Source: Streptomyces sp. 1331.2 (GTDB taxonomy: Bacteria; Actinomycetota; Actinomycetes; Streptomycetales; Streptomycetaceae). Taken from it: a DNA stretch of 64,000 bases. The stretch covers positions 7,433,001-7,497,000 of the forward strand of contig NZ_OBMJ01000001.1 of NCBI RefSeq assembly GCF_900199205.1, written 5' to 3'. Shown here piece by piece: positions 46,058 to 55,385 of the stretch. The translations under genes and the position numbers were made by a program. Within the stretch, counting starts at the first letter, position 1. The number at the start of each line of letters is the position of its first letter. The notes under the pieces are model-generated. The model searched no databases. It was not told where the DNA came from and was given only the letters and a program-made list of their open reading frames with translations.

Positions 46058-47554
46058 ATGATCGTCGGAGACCTCCTGGAGCTGGACGACCTCCACATCG
46101 AGGTCGCCTGGGCCGGCCCCCACCTGCTCGACCGCGAGGTGACCGGCGTGACCTCCACCGACCTCCAGGACCCGGCGCGCTACCTGCAGCGCGGCGAACT
46201 CGTCCTCTCCGGCCTCGTCTGGTGGCGGCCGGACGAGGGCCAGGCGGCGATGCGCTTCGCCAACGCGCTGCGCATCGCCGAGGTCGCCGCCCTCCTCGCG
46301 GGGGAGGGCACCCACGGCACCGTCCCGCCCGAACTGGTCGAGGCCTGCCGCCGGCACGGCATCCCCCTGCTGTCCGTCCCGGCCGGCATCAGCTTCCGCT
46401 CCGTCACCGACCGCGTCTACCTGCGGCTGTGGGGAGACCTCCAGGCGACCGACGAGGGCAAGGCCGCCCTGCCCGCCGCCGCCCGCCGCGCCCTGAGCCG
46501 GCTCATCCGCGCCGAAGCCGCCCTGGACGAGGTCCTGGAACGGGCCGTGGCCGACCTCGGACTGCCCGACTGCTCCCTGACCACCGGCGCCGGCCGGGTC
46601 CTGGCCTCCTCGGCACCGACCACGCCCTGGACCGAGCCCCGGACCTCACCGCGCAGCACGACGGCGCCCGTCCCGGTCGGCCTGCCCGGCGACTCGCCCT
46701 TCGACGGCTGGCTGCTGCAGCCCCACAGCGAACCCGGCCCCACCGCGACCACCATGCTGCACGGCCTGGCCGAACTCCTCACCCCGCTCGCCACCCGCGC
46801 CCGGGCCACCGCCACCGCCCAGCGCCACACCGGCACCCGGCTGATCGAACTCCTCGACTCCGGCGCCGACACCGAGGCCGAACGCGGGCTCGCCCTCTCC
46901 GGTCTCCCCGCCCGCCGTCGGCTCACCCCGGTCGCCGCGCGGATCGACGGCCTCCCCGAGTCCTGGACGGCCGCCGCACTCGCCGAGGCGCTGCACGAAC
47001 TGCCCGACCCCTTCGTCGCCGCCCCCGACGGCCGGGGCGGCGCGGTGGCCCTCTCCCCGGCCCCCGAGGAGCAGATCGCGCAGACCCTGCACCGCCTGCT
47101 CCCGCGCCTGGAAGCCGTACTCCCCAGCCGGCGGCGCCTGCGCCTGGGCATCGGCGCCACCGTCGAACCCGCCGCCGACGACCTCAGGGCCGCCCTCGTC
47201 CAGGCCCGCTACGCCCTGTACACCGAACCGCCGGGTGCGGTCGGCCGCTGCTCTCGGATCACCTCCCTGGAGACGCTGCTGCGGGGGGTGCCCGCCGAGA
47301 TCACCGCCGACTTCCGACGCCGGGTCCTCGCACCGCTCATCGAGCACGACCGGACCAACACCGTCTCCCTGCTGGACACCCTGGACGCCTTCCTGCGCCA
47401 CAGCGCCTCCTGGTCACGGACCGCGGAGGCGCTGCACCTGCACGTCAACACGGTGCACTACCGGATCAAGCGGATCGAGGAGCTGACCGGGCGCAACCTG
47501 CTGACGCTGGAGGACCGGCTCGACCTGTGGGCAGCCCTGCGCTGCGTGGGTTGA
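46058..47554 (+). CDS. PucR-family transcriptional regulator
   Basis: The 498-residue protein begins MIVGDLLELDDLHIEVAWAG, the PucR N-terminal ligand domain, has a central variable part and ends with the PucR C-terminal helix-turn-helix (LLDTLDAFLRHSASWSRTAEALHLHVNTVHYRIKRIEELTG). PucR proteins control purine or amine catabolic genes in response to a small ligand; here the likely targets are the Mo-hydroxylase genes. The ATG has AAGGAG seven bases upstream; an ATG seven codons earlier (46037) lacks a site. It ends seven bases from the convergent regulator. Confidence 0.9.
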   Translation: MIVGDLLELDDLHIEVAWAGPHLLDREVTGVTSTDLQDPARYLQRGELVLSGLVWWRPDEGQAAMRFANALRIAEVAALLAGEGTHGTVPPELVEACRRHGIPLLSVPAGISFRSVTDRVYLRLWGDLQATDEGKAALPAAARRALSRLIRAEAALDEVLERAVADLGLPDCSLTTGAGRVLASSAPTTPWTEPRTSPRSTTAPVPVGLPGDSPFDGWLLQPHSEPGPTATTMLHGLAELLTPLATRARATATAQRHTGTRLIELLDSGADTEAERGLALSGLPARRRLTPVAARIDGLPESWTAAALAEALHELPDPFVAAPDGRGGAVALSPAPEEQIAQTLHRLLPRLEAVLPSRRRLRLGIGATVEPAADDLRAALVQARYALYTEPPGAVGRCSRITSLETLLRGVPAEITADFRRRVLAPLIEHDRTNTVSLLDTLDAFLRHSASWSRTAEALHLHVNTVHYRIKRIEELTGRNLLTLEDRLDLWAALRCVG

Positions 47555-47561
47555 CGGGTGA

Positions 47562-48230
47562 TCAGCTCACCGCGGGCTCCGGGGGCCAGGTGCCGGCGGC
47601 CAGGACGCCGGTGGCGTAGGCGCGGGCGACCAGGGCGGTGCGGTTGGGCACCCGCCAGCGCCGGGAGAGCCGGGCGAGGTGGTAGTTCACCCCGTCCGTG
47701 GTGAGGCCGATCTCCCGGGCGATCTGCGCGGTGGTGGCGCCCCGGGCCGCCGCGGCGAGGATCCGCGCCTCGACCGGGCTGGCCTCCGCCCGCGGGCGCG
47801 GCGGCGGGACGTCCGGGACGGGCTCCACGGTGTGCAGCGAGAGCAGCAGGTTCGGGGTCTGCTCCGGGCTGTCGCTGACCAGGTCGACGGTCATCACGCC
47901 CTGCCGCTCACCGCCGCAGGCGGGCGTCCAGGACACCCGGGCCGGGTACCGCGAGCGACGGTGCAGCCGGACGGCCTCGGCGAGCGCCTGCAGGGTGTCG
48001 CTGTCCCGGAGGGTGAAGAACTCCAGGATCTTACGGCTGCGGAACTGCCCCGGCAACAGCCCGAATTCGGCCGCCATCGCCCGGTTGACGATCAGCGTCC
48101 GGCCGCCGAACTCGACCACCGCGATCGGCAGCGGCACGTGGTCCAGCAGGCGCAGCGCCCGGTTGCGCCAGACCACAACGGCATGCTGCGGGTCCTCCGG
48201 CACGGGGCCGCACTCCTCGGTCGGTCGCAT
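47562..48230 (-). CDS. PAS-LuxR family regulator
   Basis: The 222-residue protein has a PAS-like sensor (residues 25-135: ALRLLDHVPLPIAVVEFGGRTLIVNRAMAAEFG) and a C-terminal LuxR/GerE helix-turn-helix (SPVEARILAAAARGATTAQIAREIGLTTDGVNYHLARL). It is divergent from the P450-reductase fusion, with a 12-of-12 palindromic hexamer pair between them, so it probably controls that gene. The ATG has GGAGGAG seven bases upstream. Ligand unknown. Confidence 0.87.
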   Translation of the reverse strand: MRPTEECGPVPEDPQHAVVVWRNRALRLLDHVPLPIAVVEFGGRTLIVNRAMAAEFGLLPGQFRSRKILEFFTLRDSDTLQALAEAVRLHRRSRYPARVSWTPACGGERQGVMTVDLVSDSPEQTPNLLLSLHTVEPVPDVPPPRPRAEASPVEARILAAAARGATTAQIAREIGLTTDGVNYHLARLSRRWRVPNRTALVARAYATGVLAAGTWPPEPAVS

Positions 48231-48306
48231 CGCTGGTTCTCCTCCCCGTGGCGCCCGCGCGCACCAGAGCTGACGGTCCGTGGGCAAGTCCGCGGACGCC
48301 CCCGGT

Positions 48307-48324
48307 ACTACACAATCATGTAGT
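48307..48324. promoter_or_regulatory. palindromic site in the LuxR/P450 divergent region
   Basis: ACTACA and TGTAGT are perfect inverted hexamers around CAATCA, in the 175-base divergent gap. CTACA/TGTAG dyads of this size suit LuxR-type HTH proteins. It lies about 80 bases before either start. Confidence 0.45.
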
Positions 48325-48404
48325 GGCCGCGGGCGGGCCTCCCTCCCGGTGGGCGGAGAGTGGAGGGAGCCGCACATTTCCTGCTGTGGGAGGGACCACC
48401 ACCG

Positions 48405-51400
48405 ATGACCGACACCATGACCGAGGCGAGGGCCGAAACCGCTGTCGAAGCGGAAGCAGGAGCCGGAGCCGCCACCGCGACCCCGGCCGTCCCCCTGGTG
48501 GACATCTCCGCGATGCCGCCCGTCGCCGTCCCGGCACTGCGGACCATGGACCTGGCCAGAGAGCACGGCCCGGCCTTCGTCCAGCGGCTGCACGGCCGGG
48601 ACAGCCTGATCGTCAGCGGCCTGGAGCTGGTGGAGGAGCTGGCCGACGAGACCCGGTTCACCAAGTCGATCGGCCCCGCGCTGGAGAACGTCCGCCAGTT
48701 CACCGGCGACGGCCTGTTCACCGCGTACAACGAGGAGCCCAACTGGGCGCGGGCGCACGACATCCTGATGCCCGCCTTCGCGCTCGGCTCGATGCGCACC
48801 TACCACCCTGTGATGCTGCGGGTGGCCCGCCGACTGATCGACTCCTGGGACGGCCGCTCCGCCGCCGGAGCGCCGGTGGACGTGCCCGGCGACATGACCC
48901 GGATGACCCTGGACACCATCGGGCTGGCCGGCTTCGGCTTCGACTTCGGCTCCTTCGACCGGGACGAGCCGCACCCCTTCGTCGAGGCGATGGTGCGCTG
49001 CCTGGACTGGGCGATGACCCGACTCACCCGCGACCCGGAGCTGGACCACAGCGAGCGCGACGCGGCCTTCCGGGCCGACGCCGACTACCTGGCCGCCGTG
49101 GTGGACGAGGTGATCGCCGCCCGCGCGGGGGAGAGCGCCCAGGGCCCTGCCGAGGACCTGCTCGGCCTGATGCTCGGCGCGGTGCGCCCCTCCGACGGCA
49201 CCCGGCTGGACGCCGAGAACATCCGCAACCAGGTGATCACCTTCCTGATCGCCGGCCACGAGACCACTTCCGGCGCGCTCTCCTTCGCCCTGTACTACCT
49301 GGTCAAGCACCCGGCCGTGCTGCGGCAGGTGCAGCGGGAGGTGGACGAGCTCTGGGGCGATCAGGCCGACCCGGAGCCCTCCTACGAGGACGTCGGACGG
49401 CTGCGGTACACCCGCCAGGTCCTCAACGAGGCGTTGCGGCTCTGGCCGACGGCGCCCGCCTTCAGCCGCGAGGCCCGCGAGGACACCCTGCTCGGCGGCC
49501 GGATCCCGCTGCGCGCCGGGGAGACGGTATTCGTGTCGACCCCGATGCTGCACCGCGACCCGGCCTGGGGCGACAACCCCGAGCTGTTCGATCCCTCCCG
49601 CTTCGACGACGAGCCCGAGGCGGCCCGCTCCCCGCACGCCTTCAAGCCCTTCGGCACCGGCGAACGCGCCTGCATCGGGCGGCAGTTCGCGCTGCACGAG
49701 GCGACCATGCTGCTCGGCATGCTGGTCCACCGCTACCGGCTGATCGACCACGCCGACTACCGGCTGACCATCAAGCAGACCCTCACCATCAAGCCCGACG
49801 AGTTCACCCTCGCCCTCGCCCGGCGCACCCCCGCCCCCGCGGCCGCCGCCGCTCAGGCCGTTACCGACGTTCAGGGCGGAACCATCGCCGAGCGCCCCGG
49901 GCGGGTCCGCCAGGGCACCGGGCTGCTGCTCCTGCACGGCTCCAACTACGGCGCCTGCCGCGAGTTCAGCCGTCGGCTCGCGGAGGTCGCCGCGGACCTC
50001 GGCTGCGACACCGCGATCGCCCCGCTGGACGCGTACGCGGACGGCCTGCCCACCGACCGGCCGGTGGTGATCACCGCCGCCTCGTACAACGGGCAGCCCA
50101 CCGACGACGCGGTCGCCTTCGTCCGCCGCCTCCAGCAGGAGGGCCGGCCGGACGGGGCCGCGGACGGTGTCGAGTACGCGGTGCTCGGCATCGGCGACCG
50201 CACCTACGCCGCCACCTACCAGCGCATCCCCGCCCTGATCGACGACCGGCTCGCCGCCCTCGGCGGCACCCGGCTGCTCGCCCGTGCCGAGGCCGATGCC
50301 TCCGGCGACCTGTCCGGCACCGTACGGCAGTTCACCGAGGCGCTGCGCACCGCCCTGCTGGAGCGGTACGGGGACGCCGACGCCCCCGCCGGGCCGCAGC
50401 AGGAGGCCGCGTACACGGTGACCGAGGTGGCCGGCGGCCCGCTGGACGCGCTGGCCGCCCGGCACGGCATGACCGAGCTGACCGTCACCGCTGTCGACAG
50501 CCTGACCGACCCCGGCTACCCCCGGGTCAAGCGGCTGGTCCGCCTCGCCCTGCCCGAGGGCACCGGCTACCGAACCGCCGACCACCTCACCGTGCTGCCG
50601 GCCAACGACCCGGCCCTGGTCGAGCGCGCGGCCGGGCTGTTCGGCGCCGATCCGGAGACGGTGCTCAACATCGTGGCCCACCGGCGCACCGGCCTGGCCG
50701 TCGACCGGCCGCTGACGGTGCGCGAACTCCTCACCCACCACGTCGAGTTGCAGGACCGTCCGAGCACCGCCCAGCGCGCCGCGCTGGCCGACCACAACCC
50801 CTGCCCGCCCGAGCAGGCCGCCCTGCGCGCCCTGCCCGAGGACGACCCGCGCACGCTGCTCGACCTGATCGAGGACTTCCCGGCCCTGCGGGGCGCGCTC
50901 GGCTGGCCGGTGCTGCTGGAGCTGCTGCCGCCGATCCGGCCCCGGCACTACTCGATCTCCTCCTCGCCCACCGGCGGGGCGGGCGAGGTGGACCTGATGG
51001 TCTCCGTGCTCGCCGCCCCGGCCCGCTCCGGCCGCGGCACCTACCGGGGCACCGGCTCCGGCCACCTGGCCCGGCTGGCCGTCGGGGACACCGTCCTGGC
51101 CCGGGTCCAGCCCTGCCGGGAGGCCTTCCGGATCGCCCACCGCACCCCGGTGGTGATGATCGCGGCCGGCACCGGCCTCGCGCCCTTCCGCGGCGCCGTC
51201 GCCGACCGCCGCGCCCTGCTCGCCGAGGGCGCCGAACTGGCCCCGGCGCTGCTGTACTTCGGCTGCGACGACCCGGACGCGGACTACCTGCACCGGGCCG
51301 AGCTGGAGGCGGCCGACCGGGCCGGCGCGGTCTCGATGCGGCCCGCCTTCAGCGAGCGGCCGCAGGCCGGGCGGCGCTTCGTGCAGGACCGCCTCGCGGC

Positions 51401-51608
51401 CGAGGCGGCCGAGGTCTGGGACCTGCTCGCGGCGGGCGCCGAGGTGTACGTGTGCGGCGACGGCGGGCGGATGGCCCCGGGCGTTCGGGCCGCCTTCCGC
51501 GAGCTGTACCGGCAGCGCACGCCGGGGGCCGACGAGCAGCGGGCCCAGGCCTGGCTCCAGGGGCTGATCGAGGGCGGGCGGTACGTCGAGGACGTGTACG
51601 CGGGCTGA
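48405..51608 (+). CDS. self-sufficient P450-reductase fusion (CYP102/P450 BM3-type)
   Basis: The 1067-residue protein joins a P450 and a diflavin reductase. The P450 part has AGHETTSG (I-helix, near residue 285), ExxR in LNEALRLWPTAP and the heme-Cys loop FGTGERACIGRQF near 417-429. A linker leads to the FMN domain (LLLLHGSNYGACREFSRRL, near 507-525), where the usual GSNxGTxE loop reads GSNYGACR. FAD/NADPH domains follow, with RPRHYSISSSP, GTGLAPFRG and VYVCGDGG near the C-terminus. It likely hydroxylates a fatty acid or a related hydrophobic substrate. GGGAGGG lies upstream of the ATG. Controlled probably by the divergent PAS-LuxR regulator. Confidence 0.93.
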   Translation: MTDTMTEARAETAVEAEAGAGAATATPAVPLVDISAMPPVAVPALRTMDLAREHGPAFVQRLHGRDSLIVSGLELVEELADETRFTKSIGPALENVRQFTGDGLFTAYNEEPNWARAHDILMPAFALGSMRTYHPVMLRVARRLIDSWDGRSAAGAPVDVPGDMTRMTLDTIGLAGFGFDFGSFDRDEPHPFVEAMVRCLDWAMTRLTRDPELDHSERDAAFRADADYLAAVVDEVIAARAGESAQGPAEDLLGLMLGAVRPSDGTRLDAENIRNQVITFLIAGHETTSGALSFALYYLVKHPAVLRQVQREVDELWGDQADPEPSYEDVGRLRYTRQVLNEALRLWPTAPAFSREAREDTLLGGRIPLRAGETVFVSTPMLHRDPAWGDNPELFDPSRFDDEPEAARSPHAFKPFGTGERACIGRQFALHEATMLLGMLVHRYRLIDHADYRLTIKQTLTIKPDEFTLALARRTPAPAAAAAQAVTDVQGGTIAERPGRVRQGTGLLLLHGSNYGACREFSRRLAEVAADLGCDTAIAPLDAYADGLPTDRPVVITAASYNGQPTDDAVAFVRRLQQEGRPDGAADGVEYAVLGIGDRTYAATYQRIPALIDDRLAALGGTRLLARAEADASGDLSGTVRQFTEALRTALLERYGDADAPAGPQQEAAYTVTEVAGGPLDALAARHGMTELTVTAVDSLTDPGYPRVKRLVRLALPEGTGYRTADHLTVLPANDPALVERAAGLFGADPETVLNIVAHRRTGLAVDRPLTVRELLTHHVELQDRPSTAQRAALADHNPCPPEQAALRALPEDDPRTLLDLIEDFPALRGALGWPVLLELLPPIRPRHYSISSSPTGGAGEVDLMVSVLAAPARSGRGTYRGTGSGHLARLAVGDTVLARVQPCREAFRIAHRTPVVMIAAGTGLAPFRGAVADRRALLAEGAELAPALLYFGCDDPDADYLHRAELEAADRAGAVSMRPAFSERPQAGRRFVQDRLAAEAAEVWDLLAAGAEVYVCGDGGRMAPGVRAAFRELYRQRTPGADEQRAQAWLQGLIEGGRYVEDVYAG

Positions 51609-51638
51609 CGGCTCACCCGGGGGTGCCGACCCGACCAC

Positions 51639-51677
51639 GGCCGCCGGCCCGCTGCTTCGTGCAGCGGGCCGGCGGCC
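51639..51677. terminator. bidirectional terminator hairpin
   Basis: Perfect 17-base arms (51639-51655 and 51661-51677) with a TTCGT loop sit between the P450 fusion and the convergent protease. Confidence 0.85.
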
Positions 51678-51695
51678 GGTCGGTTCGGGGACCGC

Positions 51696-52616
51696 TCAGT
51701 AGACGTTCACCCCGTACGAGGCGTAGGCGGCCAGCGCCGCGTTCACCGGCTGGTAGAAGGTCGTCCCGCCGAAGGTGCAGTCGCCGCTGCCGCCCGAGGT
51801 GAGGCCGAGCGCCTTGGTGCCGTCGTACAGCGGGCCGCCGGAGTCGCCCGGTTCGGCGCAGACGTTGGTCTGGATCAGGCCGGTCACGGTGCCGCCGTCG
51901 GTGTAGCGGACGGTGGCGTTGAGCCCGGTGACCTTGCCGCTGTGCGTGCCCGTGGTCGAGCCGGTGCGCTTGACCGACTCGCCGACCACGGCGTTCGGGG
52001 CGGAGGTGAAGCCACCGGGGTGGAGCAGGGCGCTGTTGTCGTAACGGACCAGCGCGTAGTCGTGGGACGGGAAGGTCGAGCTGACCGTCGGCCCGATCCG
52101 GTTGGTGTGGGCCGCCTCGGTGTACCAGTCGGGGGCGACGTTGCCGCAGTGTCCGGCGGTGAGGAAGTAGTAGGTCGAGCCGCTGACCACGTTGAAGCCG
52201 AGCGAACAGCGGTACTTGCCGCCGTAGACGGCGTCGCCCGCGGCGACCAGTGGGGTGAACGTCCCGGGGACGCGCTGGACGGTCAGCGCGGTCGAGTCGG
52301 GGCCGGCGGCGCTCATGATCTTGGCGAGCCCGGCCGGGGTCACGGTGCTGTCGACGGTCACCACGACGCGTCCGGCGGTCTGGTCGACGTACCACGCGGT
52401 GCCGTCGACCTCGGCGTTCAGGACGGCGTCGCTGAGCGCCGCGAGCCGTTCGGGTTCGGGGGCGTGGGCGGGGACCGGGGTGGGGGTGCGGCCGGGGGCG
52501 GCCGCGGCGCCCGGCACGGCGACCGCGGTGGCGGTCAGCAGGCCGAGGGCCACGGCGAGCAGGCGGGTGCGGCGTCGAGCGGTGCCGGGGCGGGGGGTCC
52601 TGCGCTTGGTCCTCAC
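51696..52616 (-). CDS. secreted S1-family serine protease (streptogrisin-like)
   Basis: The 306-residue preproprotein has a signal peptide (RRRTRLLAVALGLLTATAVAVPGAAAA), a propeptide (residues about 40-120) and the mature chymotrypsin-like enzyme. The triad motifs are TAGHC, SHDYALVRYD and EPGDSGGPL, and Cys pairs are present (C in KYRCSLGF with TAGHC; C in GDCTFGG). Length and layout fit Streptomyces alpha-lytic-type proteases. The start is GTG with GGAGGA five bases upstream. A perfect hairpin ends the gene. Confidence 0.93.
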   Translation of the reverse strand: MRTKRRTPRPGTARRRTRLLAVALGLLTATAVAVPGAAAAPGRTPTPVPAHAPEPERLAALSDAVLNAEVDGTAWYVDQTAGRVVVTVDSTVTPAGLAKIMSAAGPDSTALTVQRVPGTFTPLVAAGDAVYGGKYRCSLGFNVVSGSTYYFLTAGHCGNVAPDWYTEAAHTNRIGPTVSSTFPSHDYALVRYDNSALLHPGGFTSAPNAVVGESVKRTGSTTGTHSGKVTGLNATVRYTDGGTVTGLIQTNVCAEPGDSGGPLYDGTKALGLTSGGSGDCTFGGTTFYQPVNAALAAYASYGVNVY

Positions 52617-53135
52617 CGATGTCCTCCGGGAGTGAGAGGCCCCCGGGGGGTGGGGGGGCCGTGAGGCGCGGTCAGGCGGTGGGCGGATTCCGGCCGGTGC
52701 CGTCCGGGAGCACGACGGATGATCTGCCCCTGACAGGCGCTGACCGGAAGTATGGGGAAACGGACCTTTCGGTACAAGCTTCCTGGCCGGGTGTCGGCGG
52801 ACCCGCGCGCCGTTGGACCAGCGCGCCGATCCGCCGTCCGGGCGGGCGCCTCCGGGCCGAGGGTCCGTCCGGGGGATCGATCGTCAACTCACCTGCCGGT
52901 GGGGAGATCCGAAGAAATTGTTATCGGGCTCGCCCAGGGAGGTCTCCGAGGCGTGGGAACGGACGCACGAGGTCGCGGGTGAGGGTCCGCGGCTGGGCAG
53001 CGGGGTTCGAAAGGGGCGCTCCGCGCGGAGGCAAGGCCTTCGCAGCGTCCGTTCCCCGGCGCCGCCGGATCGTCCCGTCCGGCCGGGCGCGCCCGGCGGT
53101 CCGCGTGCCTCCCCCACAGCCGCGGACCGCCGGGG
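52617..53135. other. 519-base gap with no supported gene
   Basis: This stretch between the divergently placed protease start and the end of the GNAT gene is GC-rich but somewhat more mixed near 52740-52780 and 52900-52930. Short open frames cross it on both strands; none has conserved-looking sequence or a ribosome site. GGGGTTCGAAAGGGG near 53003 resembles a tRNA T-loop only superficially, since its arms cannot pair. It presumably holds the protease promoter. Confidence 0.5.
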
Positions 53136-53717
53136 TCACCCCGCGGCCACCGCCGAGGCCCCACACCGGGCGCGGGTCAGCCGCCAGACCAGTTCCTCAC
53201 CGCTCTCGGCCGGGGCGGCCACCTCGCGCGGGCGGCGCAGGTGCTCGGTGAAGCCGAGCCGGGCCGGGACGGCGCCGCTCGCGTGGTTGGCCGCGTCGTG
53301 GACGATCTCGACGAACTCCACGCCGGGGAGGCGGAAGGCCTGGTCGACCAGGGCCGCCGTGGCCCGGGTCACCAGACCGCGCCCGGTCGCGGACGGGCGC
53401 AGCCAGTAGCCGATCTCACGGACGTCGTCCGGGCCGTCCTCGCGCCGGTACAGCCCGCAGGCGCCCACGATCGCACCGTCCAGCACGATCGCGTAGGCGT
53501 GGTCCCGGCCGTTCTCCCACTGCTCGGACCTGGTCGCCAGGTACTCGGCGGTGGTGGCGCGGCTGTGCTCGGCGACCCAGGGCATCCACGGCCGCAGGTG
53601 CTCCAGCGATTCGTCGATCACCGCGAACAGCTCGGGCAGGTCGGCCTCACCGGCGAAGCGGCGCAGGGTCAGCCCGTCCAGGACGATCACGGACTGCGGG
53701 TGTTCCAGAGGTTCCAT
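53136..53717 (-). CDS. GNAT-family N-acetyltransferase (RimJ/RimL-like)
   Basis: The 193-residue protein has the GNAT pattern of the RimJ/RimL branch: LTLRRFAGEADLPELFAVIDES, EHLRPWMPWVAEH near residues 38-50, REIGYWLRPSATGRGLVTRAT (acetyl-CoA loop) and NHASGAVPARLGFTEH. It transfers an acetyl group to a protein N-terminus or small amine. The ATG has no strong ribosome site; a longer open frame upstream overlaps the next gene. The stop of that gene lies 25 bases upstream, so the two are probably an operon. Confidence 0.9.
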   Translation of the reverse strand: MEPLEHPQSVIVLDGLTLRRFAGEADLPELFAVIDESLEHLRPWMPWVAEHSRATTAEYLATRSEQWENGRDHAYAIVLDGAIVGACGLYRREDGPDDVREIGYWLRPSATGRGLVTRATAALVDQAFRLPGVEFVEIVHDAANHASGAVPARLGFTEHLRRPREVAAPAESGEELVWRLTRARCGASAVAAG

Positions 53718-53742
53718 GTCGGGATGATCGTCCGTACCCGGC

Positions 53743-54513
53743 TCACCCGGCAAACGGTTTCGGTGGCTGTGGCTGTGGCTGTGGCTGTGGCTGCGGCGGG
53801 AACGGCGGCTGCGGGGGCTGCAGCGAGCAGGCGCGGCGGGCGCGGAGGAGATGGACGGCGGCGCCGAGGCCGGCCGCCGAGCCCGCGACGACGAGGAGGG
53901 CGGCGTCGGAGAGCCCGACGAGGGAGAGGTCGAAGCGCCCGCCGGTGGCGGCCGAGGTGAACTCCGGGTCGACCAGGCCGTCGGGGTCCTCGGTGACGCT
54001 GACCTGCTCACCCACCGCGTCCCAGGCACCGCACCGCACCGAGCTGCCGCGCCCCGGGACGTCCGCGTAGCGCACGGCGCAGCTGTACGTGGTCGTCTTG
54101 CCGTGGCTGACCCGCACGCCGGTGACGGTGCCCGGGTGGGCGACGCCGTGCAGGCCGAGCACGGTGGCCTGGGCGGTGCTCATGCTCAGCAGCGGCACGC
54201 CGATCGCCGGGGCGAGCAGCAGCGCCAGGGCCGCCAACCGCAGCGGGCCGACCTGGCAGAGGCTGAACACGGCGTACACCAGGCCGACGAAGCCGGTGAG
54301 GACCAGCGCCAGGGAGGGCAGCAGCAGCCACGGCCCGAAGGCGCCGAGCGCCCCGCCGACCGGCAGCAGGAGGGTCGCGGCCGGGATCCACAGGGCCGTC
54401 AGCAGCGGGCGGCGCGGCCAGGGCAGGTCGTCCTTCTTCCCCCGGCCGCGCCGCTGCCGGGGGCTGGGGTCGGGGCCGGGACCGGAGGTCCCGGGTGTCG
54501 CGCTGGATGCCAT
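53743..54513 (-). CDS. membrane protein with PQ-repeat tail (DUF3592-like)
   Basis: The 256-residue protein has a basic cytoplasmic N-terminus, three or four membrane segments (residues 36-120), an extracytoplasmic domain with two Cys (TTTYSCAVRYAD, GSSVRCGAWDA) and another membrane segment near 198-214. Its C-terminal tail is QPPQPPFPPQPQPQPQPQPP, encoded by a GGCTGT hexamer repeat at about 53763-53792. The hexamer keeps the frame whatever the copy number. Function unknown. Confidence 0.75.
   Translation of the reverse strand: MASSATPGTSGPGPDPSPRQRRGRGKKDDLPWPRRPLLTALWIPAATLLLPVGGALGAFGPWLLLPSLALVLTGFVGLVYAVFSLCQVGPLRLAALALLLAPAIGVPLLSMSTAQATVLGLHGVAHPGTVTGVRVSHGKTTTYSCAVRYADVPGRGSSVRCGAWDAVGEQVSVTEDPDGLVDPEFTSAATGGRFDLSLVGLSDAALLVVAGSAAGLGAAVHLLRARRACSLQPPQPPFPPQPQPQPQPQPPKPFAG
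53762..53794. repeat. GGCTGT hexamer repeat, about five copies
   Basis: Simple repeat encoding the PQ tail of the membrane protein on the minus strand. Confidence 0.7.
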
Positions 54514-54646
54514 GGCGAGAGATCCTGCCAGGCCGCCCCGGGTGCGGCGCAGCCCGCCCCGGGAGCCGTCACCGCTCGGCGCTCCTGGGCGATCGGGCGA
54601 CCGGGCGACTTTGGCCCGGGCCGGTCCGAGCAGGCATGATCGGGGC

Positions 54647-55330
54647 ATGGTCGAACGAGTCATTGCAGCGTGTGACGGAGCAGCCAAGGGCAACCCCGGT
54701 CCGGCGGGCTGGGCCTACGTGGTGGCGGACGCCGCCGGGGCGCCCCAGCGCTGGGAGTCCGGAGCGCTCGGGCACAGCACCAACAACGTGGGCGAACTGA
54801 CGGCGCTGCAGCGGCTGCTGGCGTCGACGGACCCAGCGGTGCCGCTGGAGGTCCGGCTGGACAGCACCTACACCCGCGACTCGGTGACCAAGTGGCTGAA
54901 GGGCTGGAAGCGCAACGGCTGGAAGACGGCGGCCGGCAAGCCGGTCGCCAACCAGGAGCTGATCCAGGCGATCGACGCGCTGCTGGAGGGCCGGGACGTC
55001 ACCTTCGTGTACGTGCCGGCCCACCAGGTCGACGGCGACCCGCTGAACGCCATTGCCGACAAGGCCGCCAGCGACGCCGCCCGCACCCAGCAGGACGCCT
55101 CGGGCACCGCCGCGAACCTGCCCGAACCGGACCCGGCGGCCGCCACCAAGGCCCCCAAGGCCCCCAAGACGCGCAGCACCGGTACCGGTACCGCTACCGG
55201 CACCTCCCGCACCCTGGCCGCCCGCTACCCGGGGACCTGCCCGTGCAGCCGCCCGTACGCCAAGGGCGACAAGATCACCAAGGTCGGCAGCAGCTGGGGC
55301 CACCCCGACTGCGCCGCCGCCCACGCCTGA
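54647..55330 (+). CDS. RNase H-domain protein with C-terminal Cys/His knuckle
   Basis: The 227-residue protein has an RNase HI fold: CDGAAKGNPGPAGWAYV (first Asp), NNVGELTAL (Glu), RLDSTYTRDSV (Asp) and HQVDGDPLNAIADKAA (His and last Asp), so all four catalytic acidic positions are present. A Pro/Lys/Thr-rich linker (residues 150-190) leads to CPCSRPYAKGDKITKVGSSWGHPDC, a small Cys/His set that may bind zinc. It would remove RNA from RNA-DNA hybrids. The ATG lacks a strong ribosome site. Divergent from the membrane protein gene. Confidence 0.88.
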   Translation: MVERVIAACDGAAKGNPGPAGWAYVVADAAGAPQRWESGALGHSTNNVGELTALQRLLASTDPAVPLEVRLDSTYTRDSVTKWLKGWKRNGWKTAAGKPVANQELIQAIDALLEGRDVTFVYVPAHQVDGDPLNAIADKAASDAARTQQDASGTAANLPEPDPAAATKAPKAPKTRSTGTGTATGTSRTLAARYPGTCPCSRPYAKGDKITKVGSSWGHPDCAAAHA

Positions 55331-55385
55331 GCAGCAGGGGCGTTCCGTCCGTACCTCCCTGTGCGGGGGCCGGAGCGGAGCGGAG

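Noticed and set aside
53000..53025. tRNA-like GGTTCGAA sequence
   Set aside because: The flanks are GGGG on both sides and cannot form a T-stem, and no acceptor or anticodon arms are present.
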